Below are positions 1-6,958 of a stretch of DNA of 14,303 bases, one piece after another. Origin of the DNA: PALSA-911 sp043742865. GTDB lineage: Bacteria; Pseudomonadota; Alphaproteobacteria; Acetobacterales; Acetobacteraceae. A model generated the notes under the pieces. It was not told the origin of the DNA, ran no database searches, and saw only the letters and a program-made list of their open reading frames with translations. Position 1 is the first letter of the stretch. Each line of letters begins with the position of its first letter. Made by a program: the position numbers and the translations under genes. The DNA lies in assembly GCA_043742865.1 (NCBI GenBank), contig JAYTXR010000219.1:1-14303 (forward strand), written 5' to 3'.

Positions 1-91
1 GAGCTTTCCAACCGTCCACTTTCCGCACCCGCGGCGCGGCGTTTCGCTATCCATTCTAATTACCCGCACGCAAAGCCCGGAGCCCGTCAAT
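1..91 (+). other. Leader of the first tail-fibre gene
   Basis: These 91 bases hold no gene that I can support. A GGAG element at 79-82, nine bases before the ATG at 92, is a credible ribosome binding site and supports that start. No clear -35/-10 pair is visible. The fibre gene is therefore probably transcribed from further upstream with the rest of the phage late genes, which lie outside the window. Confidence 0.5.
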
Positions 92-328
92 ATGCCAACA
101 ATCGATGAGCTTGCGCCGGCAACGGCCGCGTCCGACACCGACGAAGTTCCGGTGAGCCAGAGCGGCGTTGCGCGCAAACTGACCCGTGCGCAGTTTCTCG
201 CGGGTGTGCAGCCCCAGATCGCGCTTCCAGCGGGAGCTTTGATAGGTCGTACAAGTGCGGGTACCGGCATCGCCGAGACCATTTCGATTGGTGCTAATCT
301 CCAACTTTCCGCCGGCACCTTATCGGCG
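92..328 (+). repeat. N-terminal fibre block, copy 1
   Basis: This segment encodes residues 1-79 of the first fibre protein. They align colinearly and without a gap to residues 1-79 of the second fibre protein (copy 2 at 2317-2553). Shared landmarks are MPTI at 1-4, D17-E18, S22-Q23, G25, R28, Q40-P41, G52-R53 and E62. The block looks like a common attachment module carried by two different fibres. Confidence 0.8.
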
Positions 329-2056
329 TCCGCCGCACCCTATGTTATTGCCGCGTTGCCGGCTGGCACAGTGCCGTCCGGTGGGGATCTTGTGCCCCTC
401 AGCCAGTCCGGCGCGAACACCGCCGTCACTTACACTCAGTTTATGGCGGGCATTTCGGGTCTTTCCGGGATTGGGTCCATGGCGACGCAGTCACCCACGA
501 ACGTCGCGATCACGGGGGGTGCGATCTCCGGCCTTACGACGCTCAATGTCCCCGGGACCATATCGACCTCGTCCAACCCCGTGCTGAATGGCGCCGATCT
601 CATCATAAACGCCAATAATCACGGCGTGTTCCTGAAAAACTCGGGACCAGGCTATTCGCTATTGAGCAGCAGCGGATCGAACGTTGCGCTGTTCGGAGCA
701 TCGGGTGCTCCCGTCTGGTCGTTCGACAATGGCATCGCTGCGGGATCCCCGTTGTTTGTGCAGGTGCCATTGCAGGCACCCTGGGTTCGAACGGGAACAC
801 CGACATATACGCTCGCAGGCGCGGCTCCGGCTGCGGGGGTTACGCAGGGACTGGACATCGGCATTAGCTACAAGGGAACGTTAGGAAATACGGAACCTTA
901 TGCGAATGCGATCTATGTGGCTTCAGATACTCTGAATTCCGACAAAGCACCGATTAATTTATCTGCATTGAAAATTAATTATCAGTACGGCGGCACTGGA
1001 ACGACCGGGGGACGCACCGGACTAAGGATCGTCATCAACCCGATCGGATCCGTGGGGGGCAGCAATCCGTTTCAGGTTGGCGCGGAAATATTTTCTACTA
1101 GCAACGTTTCTTTCGGCGGCACGGATTTGAGTGGTGGCGCACGCGGCCAGATCGTTCCCATGAACCCGGTCGGTCGAGCTTACAGCGGGGCGACTAACCT
1201 CGTTGTCGTCTCCGGCCTGGGTGAAATCAACATGAGCGTGGATGCCGGCGCATCGGCTGCCATCCTCAATGGGTTTCAGATATCCCGGCTGAACTCCGAT
1301 GCGGGCACCGTCGGACGGTTTCGTGCGATGATGTTTGCCGGCACACAGACGCCCGCTGGCGCAACCAACACGATTCCGGATATGGATTATGGTGTTGTGT
1401 GGGGTCATGACCATCACCAATGGTCGTTTGGGGCCAGCTCCCGGATGATCGGCTGGATTGCACAGGCGCCCGGGACCAATGTCGGGGGCGCGCCGATGTA
1501 TCCCAGCACGCTGGGTTGGGGCGTCGACCTCTGGGGGGTGAATATCGTCAACCAGGCTTGGCGTTCTACCGGCTTTCAGGTCGATGGAACCGGTGCTGTT
1601 TCTATTGGAACCGCCAGACTGAGTCCGTCTCCGCTCGGTCTCAGTATCAGTGCGGGGGGTCAATTCGTCTCGTCCACCGCGGTCAACGCCGCCGGCGCAG
1701 GTTACCAGATCGGTGAATATCTGTACGGGTCCGCCGGCGATATCTATGCCATCGCGGCACTATCCGGCACGGGCGTGAGTGCGGTCACGATCGTGGCTGT
1801 TGGCTATGCAAACACTCCATCGACGAACCCGGTTGCCGTCTCCGGCGGTTCCGGGCTCGGCGCGACCCTCAATCTTGGCTGGACGGCGGCAAACGGCGTG
1901 GTCGTCGGCGGCCCCAGTCAAAAGATCGGGTTCTATGGCGCCCCCCCGATCGCGCGTCCCTCCATCACCGGCTCACGCGCAGGAAACACTGCATTGGCTT
2001 CGATCGTCACGGCTCTTTCTGCTTTCGGGCTCATCACGGACAGCACGACACCATGA
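92..2056 (+). CDS. Modular phage tail-fibre-like protein
   Basis: This 654-residue protein is probably a virion tail fibre or appendage involved in receptor contact. Residues 1-79 match, without gaps, the start of the protein at 2317; I count 34 identical positions. They contain a DEVPVSQSG core at 17-25 and a 'GR-S-x-G-x-G' stretch near 52-59 of a kind I recall from phage fibres. The core recurs at 99-107 (DLVPLSQSG). Residues 525-597 form a glycine-rich beta module ending in GGSGLGATLNLGW, another recurring phage tail element. The last ~44 residues (KIGFYG at 611-616, then TGSRAGNTALASI and a GLITDSTTP end) are a familiar phage fibre C terminus. The middle (about 150-520) I do not recognise; it is the likely specificity region and contains an AT-rich patch (about 880-1110). 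No signal peptide is seen. Family assignment is good; the exact role is inferred. Confidence 0.8.
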   Translation: MPTIDELAPATAASDTDEVPVSQSGVARKLTRAQFLAGVQPQIALPAGALIGRTSAGTGIAETISIGANLQLSAGTLSASAAPYVIAALPAGTVPSGGDLVPLSQSGANTAVTYTQFMAGISGLSGIGSMATQSPTNVAITGGAISGLTTLNVPGTISTSSNPVLNGADLIINANNHGVFLKNSGPGYSLLSSSGSNVALFGASGAPVWSFDNGIAAGSPLFVQVPLQAPWVRTGTPTYTLAGAAPAAGVTQGLDIGISYKGTLGNTEPYANAIYVASDTLNSDKAPINLSALKINYQYGGTGTTGGRTGLRIVINPIGSVGGSNPFQVGAEIFSTSNVSFGGTDLSGGARGQIVPMNPVGRAYSGATNLVVVSGLGEINMSVDAGASAAILNGFQISRLNSDAGTVGRFRAMMFAGTQTPAGATNTIPDMDYGVVWGHDHHQWSFGASSRMIGWIAQAPGTNVGGAPMYPSTLGWGVDLWGVNIVNQAWRSTGFQVDGTGAVSIGTARLSPSPLGLSISAGGQFVSSTAVNAAGAGYQIGEYLYGSAGDIYAIAALSGTGVSAVTIVAVGYANTPSTNPVAVSGGSGLGATLNLGWTAANGVVVGGPSQKIGFYGAPPIARPSITGSRAGNTALASIVTALSAFGLITDSTTP

Positions 2057-2250
2057 CCGCAGAACCGACCTTCTCCCTGGACCTCTCGGTATCCCAGGTG
2101 AACACAATCCTCTTGGCCCTCAATGAGGCGCCGTACCGGATCTCCGCTCCGGTCATTGCAACGATCCTGGAGCAGGCGAGCGCCCGGCAGAATCCTTCCG
2201 TTAGCCCAACTACATCCCCTTGCCCCTCGGCGACCGCCCCAGAGTCATAG
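2053..2250 (+). CDS. Small conserved phage protein of unknown function
   Basis: This 65-residue protein overlaps the end of the preceding fibre gene in an ATGA arrangement (start 2053, upstream stop 2054-2056), which suggests translational coupling. The N-terminal 40 residues are patterned as beta strand then helix (SVSQVNTILLALNEAPY, then ATILEQA). They resemble a widespread family of small phage proteins with a 'L-[ST]-x-x-[EQ]-V-N-x-[IV]-L-x-A-L-x-x-x-P-[YF]' pattern that often sit beside tail-fibre genes. The C-terminal 20 residues are Ser/Pro/Thr-rich and probably disordered. There is no signal peptide or membrane segment. The function is unknown; a fibre-assembly or chaperone role would be a guess from position only. 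The ATGA contact and the family-like core make it a real gene rather than a chance frame. Confidence 0.72.
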   Translation: MTAEPTFSLDLSVSQVNTILLALNEAPYRISAPVIATILEQASARQNPSVSPTTSPCPSATAPES

Positions 2251-2316
2251 CGGCCTGCCAAAGCTAGTTCTTTCGCCGCCGTTATTATCGCGCCTCTTGC
2301 CAACTGGAATCTTTCG

Positions 2317-2553
2317 ATGCCCACAATACCGCAGCTGCCTTCCGCCCTCCAGGTCAACGCAGCGGACGAGATCCCGCTTAGCCAGGCCGGGGTTACCCGC
2401 ACCGCATCTGTGGGAACTTTGCTTGCTTCCACCCAACCGGCGATCCTCGCACCCACCGGCACATTGCTGGGCCGCGCCAGCCTCGGCCCAGGCGGTCCGG
2501 AGCCGCTTACCCTGGGGGCCGGGCTTGGACTGACGAATGCCAGCCTGGCTGCC
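2317..2553 (+). repeat. N-terminal fibre block, copy 2
   Basis: This segment encodes residues 1-79 of the second fibre protein and is the partner of the block at 92-328. It differs at most variable positions yet keeps exact register, so it is an old duplication or recombined module rather than a recent copy. Confidence 0.8.
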
Positions 2554-3861
2554 AACGGCACCGATCACGCCGGTTTCGCCCAGGAGATTACGCTGCAACC
2601 GGCGGACGAAGTGGTCCTGAACAGCAGCGGCACCCCGAAGCGCATGGTGCTGGGACTATTGCGAGGGTTGTTCTCTGCCGGCGCTAATATCGCGATCGAT
2701 CCATCTGGTTCCATCTCGGGCACATCACCATCGTCCACCATTACCGGGCTCAGTCCGGTCAGCACGATTGCGGCCACTGACCTCGTCGGGATCAGCCAGA
2801 GTGGCGCGGACCACACAATCACCTATGCCAATCTGCTGAATGGTCAGACCATCGACGTCGCTCAGCCAGCCCTGGGCGTATCCGATTCGGACAGTTTCTG
2901 GGTCGCCCAGGGTAGTAGCACTATGCTACGACAGGGCTTCTCAGCAGTGTGGAACTGGGTCGGGTCGAAACTTCCGACCTATAAGCTACCCGTCGTCGAA
3001 CTCACGGCAAACACGACGCTGGACGGCACGGTTCATAATGGCCGAATGCTGATCTGCAGCGCGCCGGTCACTCTGACACCCGCCTTCATCAATATGGGCA
3101 ATGGATTCCACTGTGAGGTGATCAATTTGTCCGGCGGCACCGTGAGCCTCGGGGCGGGTATTGTGACCTCCTCCGGAACTGCCACCCTGCCAGCCGGACA
3201 GTTTGCCACCTTGCGCGGCGCGACGTATTCGTTCGGCAGTATCATCTTTGCCGCAATCTCTGGCAGCACGGGCACGCTTACTGCACCGGGTCAGGTGACC
3301 GGCGTTGCCACTGGCGTGATCACGCCAAATTCCATCGCGCTATCCTGGGCAGTTCCAAACTCGGGAGGAACTCCAGCCAACTATACAGTGCAGTACCGCG
3401 TCGTTGGGGCAGCCACCTGGAACACCGCGAGCTCCGCTGGAACCGGGACCAGTTTCGCCCTGACAGGCCTCGCCACGGCAACCGCCTACAACGTCCAGGT
3501 TCTAGCCGTAAACGCGTCCGGAACCGGTCCGGCCTCCTCCACCCTGACGGCCAATACCGCCTCCGCGGGGCTGGTCACCTCGATTACCTGGAATCTGGCG
3601 CCCTCCGGCTCATACGCACACGGCAATGGCAGCATCGGCGTGAACGCGCATGTCAATCCGCCATCGGCAACGGTGCAGTTCGGATTCTCCAACTCGGCCA
3701 CAGTTCCACCCGCCTCCTGGACGGCAGGCGGTCTGGTGACTGCGGATCTTTGGGCGGCGTATGTCGCCACCCCAGCGACCGCAGGCGCCTGGTATGCCTG
3801 GGCGGAGGGAACCGATGGTTCTTCCCCGACCGTCTACGCCACCGCCTTCACGGTGACGTAG
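2317..3861 (+). CDS. Modular tail-fibre-like protein with fibronectin type III domain
   Basis: This 514-residue protein has the same N-terminal block as the upstream fibre protein (residues 1-79) and is almost certainly a phage tail appendage. The short D-x-V-x-L-S-Q-x-G-type module occurs at 17-35 and again at 97-115, 155-173 and (degenerate) 192-210. Residues about 228-316 form a beta-rich module with TLDGTVHNGRMLICS and a Gly/Ser-rich strand pattern that I recall from other phage structural proteins. Residues about 323-413 are a fibronectin type III domain: APGQVTGV at the start, a central SWAVP, a TYNVQV-like AYNVQVLAVN strand and a final NASGTGPAS. Residues about 419-514 are another Ig-like domain with conserved tryptophans (AWYAWAEGTDGS). 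Such FN3/Ig domains in phages are thought to bind carbohydrate or extend fibres. The ribosome site is weak (GGA). The stop TAG abuts the next ATG. Confidence 0.8.
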   Translation: MPTIPQLPSALQVNAADEIPLSQAGVTRTASVGTLLASTQPAILAPTGTLLGRASLGPGGPEPLTLGAGLGLTNASLAANGTDHAGFAQEITLQPADEVVLNSSGTPKRMVLGLLRGLFSAGANIAIDPSGSISGTSPSSTITGLSPVSTIAATDLVGISQSGADHTITYANLLNGQTIDVAQPALGVSDSDSFWVAQGSSTMLRQGFSAVWNWVGSKLPTYKLPVVELTANTTLDGTVHNGRMLICSAPVTLTPAFINMGNGFHCEVINLSGGTVSLGAGIVTSSGTATLPAGQFATLRGATYSFGSIIFAAISGSTGTLTAPGQVTGVATGVITPNSIALSWAVPNSGGTPANYTVQYRVVGAATWNTASSAGTGTSFALTGLATATAYNVQVLAVNASGTGPASSTLTANTASAGLVTSITWNLAPSGSYAHGNGSIGVNAHVNPPSATVQFGFSNSATVPPASWTAGGLVTADLWAAYVATPATAGAWYAWAEGTDGSSPTVYATAFTVT

Positions 3862-5934
3862 ATGAGCGTGGCCTTGATCGGGCCCGGCGTGGCGATGGCC
3901 ATCGGCCATGGCCGCCGGGCGCTCTGGCGACCCGTCCGCATTTCCGGATCGCCACCACTGTCAGGGGGTCCTTCCTTGTCCACCATAGCCGGGCTTTCCG
4001 GCTGGTGGGACGCGGGCACCGTCGTGGATCTGCGGGATCCATCCGGGGCGCCGTTAGCCGGCTGGAACCAGCAGATCGGCTCCCTGCATGACAAATCCGG
4101 CAACGGTCGTTCACTCCGGCCGTACAGCTTCGCTGTATCGACAGGCCTGCCCTTGGCCATGCCGCGTCTGGTTGGCCTGCTGGGCGGCGTCGGGCGGATC
4201 GCCGGGGGTTCGGGAACCCTCGCCCCAGCGTTGGATCCGGATCTCGGTTTTCAGCTCCCGGCCACACCGTTCGGCTCAGGTTCGGTCTGGACCCGCTATC
4301 TCGTTTGGTCCCGGCCCAACCGGCGGCAGAATTCCACTCTGGATACCTTCCCGATTACGCTTATGGCTACCGGCGCCACCCCGATCCTGCAGGTAGACAG
4401 CGTCGGGGTTCCAAACCGTCTGATCCTGTTCCCAGGGGCCAGTCAGACAATCCTGAGCACCACCCTCGAACGCCGCCACACGCACTCGCTCGCGCTCCGC
4501 CACACGCCGGGCCAGGGTATCGATGTCTGGCTGGATGGGATACGGGTCGCGACCGCGGCAACCAATCCTCTACCCTCGGCCGCCACGCAACCGATGACCC
4601 TGCTGCATGGGACGAATTTACTCGGCGGCGCGCAGTGCTGGCTGCATGAAGTCGCGCTCTGGGAACGCGCCTTGTCCGATGCGGATATCTCCGCACTTCA
4701 CGTCATCGCCACACGGTGGACCCGCGGCATACGCCGTGGAGTGGTATTGATCGTCGATGGCCAGTCCAATGCCATCAACTATGCGCTGAACGATGGCGCC
4801 GCCCAGTTGCTGGCACAAGGAGTTTCCTGGCATCTGGGCGCGTTGGCCGGGAATATCGTCGCCACCGCGGGCAGTGCCACCAGCCACACCATGGCTAGCG
4901 GCCGCGGCCTCTATACCGCGGTCAATGGTGGCTATCCGGCCAGCTTCGTGAACAACCCAAACGACGGATCCAATCCAGCCACATGGCCTCTCGGCGCCGA
5001 CGGCCAGGCAGTTGCCGCCGCGTTGGCCGCCTTGTCAGCCGAAGACCAGGCCGATATCGCCGCGATTATCTGGCCGTGGAACGAGACCGATACGCTTCGG
5101 TCGTACAGCGAGAAGCCGGTATTCAAGGCCGCTGCCACACGTTTTCTGGCCCTTCAGCGTGCCATGCTCGGCCGTGGAGCTTCCGACCTGCCGCTTATCT
5201 GGTGGAACGCCATTCCGTATGGCGGCAATGACGGCATGCAGATGCACCGGGAAGTCGTTGCCGAACTCGCCGCGGACCCGACGCAGAACCTCATCATCGG
5301 CAATCGCCAAACCAGCGATTCCACGTCACGAGGCGCTGTCTGGAACCCGCAAACCGGCCTGGCCAGCGGCGGTGATCCCGCGCACCGTGACGGGCTTGAT
5401 AATCAACGCTTCGCGCGCCTGGCTGCACCGCTCGTCGCACGGGCGATCCTGGCCACTGGCCGATCCGACGCCCTGGCTTCGATACCCTCAACCCTCCCCA
5501 GCCAGGGCGGTCCCCGGATCGTTCATGCCTACCGTCAGTCCAGCACCGTGCTGGTTCTGACCATTCAGCACGATATCGGCACTGACCTGGCTGTGCCGCT
5601 TCAGGCCGTGAACGGAAGTGGCTTCGCGGTCATGGATGGCGGTTCGGTGCAAAGCCCCGGCCTGCTGGTTGCCGCCACATCTTGCGCGCGGATCGATGCC
5701 ACGCATCTGCAGATTACGCTGGCATCGGCGCTTACCAACGCAAGTTCCGCCTGCCAAATGTTCTACCCCTATGGCAGCGGCGCGATCGGACGAGGTAACG
5801 CCGTCACGGACAACGCCTCCAAGCTCGCCAAGCCCACAGGCTGGGACATAGCCGCCGATCTCGGAAGCGCCTGGAGTCTGGACTATCCGCTTGCCGCTAC
5901 CGCGGCCCCCATCGTGCTGTCCGACACACCTTGA
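3862..5934 (+). CDS. Tail-associated lectin-like / sialate O-acetylesterase-like protein
   Basis: This 690-residue protein probably sits on the virion and removes acyl groups from a surface polysaccharide. Residues about 45-285 look like a LamG/concanavalin-type beta sandwich: LSGWWDAG at the start, HDKSGNGR, then GIDVWLDGIRV and a closing ALWERALSDADI strand-helix, as in such domains. Residues about 292-540 resemble the SASA/SGNH esterase family. The block I motif is VDGQSN, with candidate nucleophile Ser302; W404-P-W-N-E-T-D410 stands where the family usually has a W-x-Q-G-E-type block; D505-P-A-H508 fits the catalytic DxxH pair. Residues 548-690 form a further beta-rich C-terminal domain that I do not recognise. 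The start directly follows the upstream stop (TAGATG), so translation is probably coupled. Activity is predicted, not shown; the unusual middle block leaves some doubt. Confidence 0.75.
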   Translation: MSVALIGPGVAMAIGHGRRALWRPVRISGSPPLSGGPSLSTIAGLSGWWDAGTVVDLRDPSGAPLAGWNQQIGSLHDKSGNGRSLRPYSFAVSTGLPLAMPRLVGLLGGVGRIAGGSGTLAPALDPDLGFQLPATPFGSGSVWTRYLVWSRPNRRQNSTLDTFPITLMATGATPILQVDSVGVPNRLILFPGASQTILSTTLERRHTHSLALRHTPGQGIDVWLDGIRVATAATNPLPSAATQPMTLLHGTNLLGGAQCWLHEVALWERALSDADISALHVIATRWTRGIRRGVVLIVDGQSNAINYALNDGAAQLLAQGVSWHLGALAGNIVATAGSATSHTMASGRGLYTAVNGGYPASFVNNPNDGSNPATWPLGADGQAVAAALAALSAEDQADIAAIIWPWNETDTLRSYSEKPVFKAAATRFLALQRAMLGRGASDLPLIWWNAIPYGGNDGMQMHREVVAELAADPTQNLIIGNRQTSDSTSRGAVWNPQTGLASGGDPAHRDGLDNQRFARLAAPLVARAILATGRSDALASIPSTLPSQGGPRIVHAYRQSSTVLVLTIQHDIGTDLAVPLQAVNGSGFAVMDGGSVQSPGLLVAATSCARIDATHLQITLASALTNASSACQMFYPYGSGAIGRGNAVTDNASKLAKPTGWDIAADLGSAWSLDYPLAATAAPIVLSDTP

Positions 5935-5977
5935 CCCCGCACCCAATCCGTTAACCCAATCTCTGGGGAGAAAAGCG

Positions 5978-6238
5978 ATGCCGGACGAACCCGGACGCAC
6001 GAACCTGCATATCGGCAGAATGGACGGCCGGCTGACCGCGCTGGAGTCTCGCATCGACCGCCACGAGACCTTTGTCACGGCCAAGCTCAATGCCATCGAG
6101 ACCAAACTGGACGATGTGCTGATGGCACAGGCCGCGGGCACTGGTAACACCAAAGCAATCCGCTGGATCGTCGGGATAACGCTCTCCATCGGTGCCTGGT
6201 TGCTCGGGTACCTGACCCAACAGCCCGGCACGCATTGA
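5978..6238 (+). CDS. Small coiled-coil, single-TM lysis protein (XhlA-like)
   Basis: This 86-residue protein starts at the ATG at 5978, chosen because GGGGAG at 5965-5970 lies eight bases upstream. An in-frame ATG at 5891 lies inside the preceding gene and lacks such a site. Residues about 12-50 form a charged amphipathic helix with heptad character (RMDGRLTALESRIDRHE, then KLNAIETKLDDVLM). Residues about 62-79 (RWIVGITLSIGAWLLGYL) form one transmembrane segment, leaving a short polar tail. This layout matches the haemolysin XhlA family, small membrane proteins that act with holins and endolysins. The position directly before a muramidase gene supports a lysis role. Other possibilities are a spanin-like or holin-modulating protein. 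The family match is by architecture only. Confidence 0.68.
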   Translation: MPDEPGRTNLHIGRMDGRLTALESRIDRHETFVTAKLNAIETKLDDVLMAQAAGTGNTKAIRWIVGITLSIGAWLLGYLTQQPGTH

Positions 6239-6253
6239 TGGAAAGAGGCTGAC

Positions 6254-6727
6254 ATGGCCGTCTTCGAACAGGCCTTTGCGTATATCATCGGCAACGAGGG
6301 AGGTTTCACCAGCAATCGGAACGACCCTGGAAACTGGACCGGCGGCAAACCTGGTGAAGGCGACTGCCGCGGCACCAAATTCGGCATCAGCGCCCACGCC
6401 TACCCCGATCTGGACATCCCCGGTCTCACGCTGGACGACGCCCACGCGATCTATCGCCGCGATTACTGGGACAGGATCGAAGCCGACGCGCTGCCAGGAC
6501 CGCTGGCACTGCTGGCCTTCGATGCGGCGGTCAATAACGGCGTCGGCCGCGCCCGACAATGGTTGGTTCCTGCTCGCAAGCAAGCGAACGGCGCCGGAAT
6601 GTGCGCGGAGTTTCAGGCGCAGCGGCTGGCATTCATGGCGTCCCTGCCGACCTGGAAAGTCTTCGGTCTGGGCTGGTCTCGCCGTCTCTGTCGTCTGCCC
6701 TATCAATCTCTCACGATGACCCAATAG
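6254..6727 (+). CDS. GH108 muramidase (phage endolysin), apparently shortened internally
   Basis: This 157-residue protein belongs to glycoside hydrolase family 108, which cleaves peptidoglycan and serves as endolysin in many prophages. The catalytic Glu is E15 in NEGGF. It is followed by NDPGNWTGG and TKFGIS (the family's DPGG-x-T-x-x-GIS region), the YRRDYWDRI segment and FDAAVNNGVGRARQWL. The C-terminal part (CAEFQAQRLAFMASLPTW, then GLGWSRRL) is also typical. Between QWL and CAEFQ there are only about a dozen residues. From memory, family members have roughly 20-30 more here, including an 'xDGxxGPxT'-like turn, so an in-frame deletion is likely. AGAGG before the ATG is the ribosome site. 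There is no signal peptide, so export would need the holin. It may be inactive or poorly folded. Confidence 0.82.
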   Translation: MAVFEQAFAYIIGNEGGFTSNRNDPGNWTGGKPGEGDCRGTKFGISAHAYPDLDIPGLTLDDAHAIYRRDYWDRIEADALPGPLALLAFDAAVNNGVGRARQWLVPARKQANGAGMCAEFQAQRLAFMASLPTWKVFGLGWSRRLCRLPYQSLTMTQ

Positions 6728-6736
6728 GACCCTTGC

Positions 6737-6955
6737 ATGTCGAACACAGTGGCATCGTTTCCGTCGATGTTGAAAGCCCGGCGCGCAAGCGTTCGCGCGC
6801 CCGCTGCGCCGGTACGCGGAACGTGGATACCCGGAACGCTGATACCTGGACGCGCTGCATTTTTACTCTGTCATATCTCGCACCTGCTGGGATTTGCGCT
6901 GCTGGTTGCGCTGGAACTCTTGTCCCACGGCCTGCATGCCCAGCGGGGTGGTTAA
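6737..6955 (+). CDS. Small single-TM protein in the lysis cassette
   Basis: This 72-residue product matches no family that I recognise. It has a basic N-terminal third (LKARRASVRAPAAPVRG), a GTWIP-GTLIP direct repeat at 28-37 and one strong hydrophobic helix at about 39-63 (GRAAFLLCHISHLLGFALLVALELL). A positive N side would favour an N-in, C-out topology. It lies nine bases after the muramidase stop with AGGAC as a modest ribosome site, and three bases before the holin start, so it fills the gap in a tightly packed lysis operon. A holin, pinholin-like or antiholin partner role is possible, but this rests on position and the single TM. The frame could be partly fortuitous, though its fit between neighbours argues for a real gene. 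Confidence 0.5.
   Translation: MSNTVASFPSMLKARRASVRAPAAPVRGTWIPGTLIPGRAAFLLCHISHLLGFALLVALELLSHGLHAQRGG
6817..6846 (+). repeat. Two tandem 15-base units
   Basis: Two adjacent copies of a 15-base unit (CGGAACGTGGATACC and CGGAACGCTGATACC) agree at 13 of 15 positions. They encode the GTWIP and GTLIP repeat of the small membrane protein. The repeat keeps the frame and looks like slippage duplication. Confidence 0.85.
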
Positions 6956-6958
6956 CCG

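Noticed and set aside
1022..1663. A 213-codon - strand frame in the first fibre gene
   Set aside because: It is Arg/Pro/Thr-rich and without motifs, fully inside a supported gene.
5488..6387. A 299-codon - strand frame across the esterase end and the lysis genes
   Set aside because: It overlaps three well-supported + strand genes and shows no recognisable domain.
6725..6955. Readthrough of the muramidase TAG into the small TM protein, which is in the same frame
   Set aside because: The muramidase already ends at a family-like C terminus and the downstream frame has its own ATG and ribosome site; no readthrough signal is visible.
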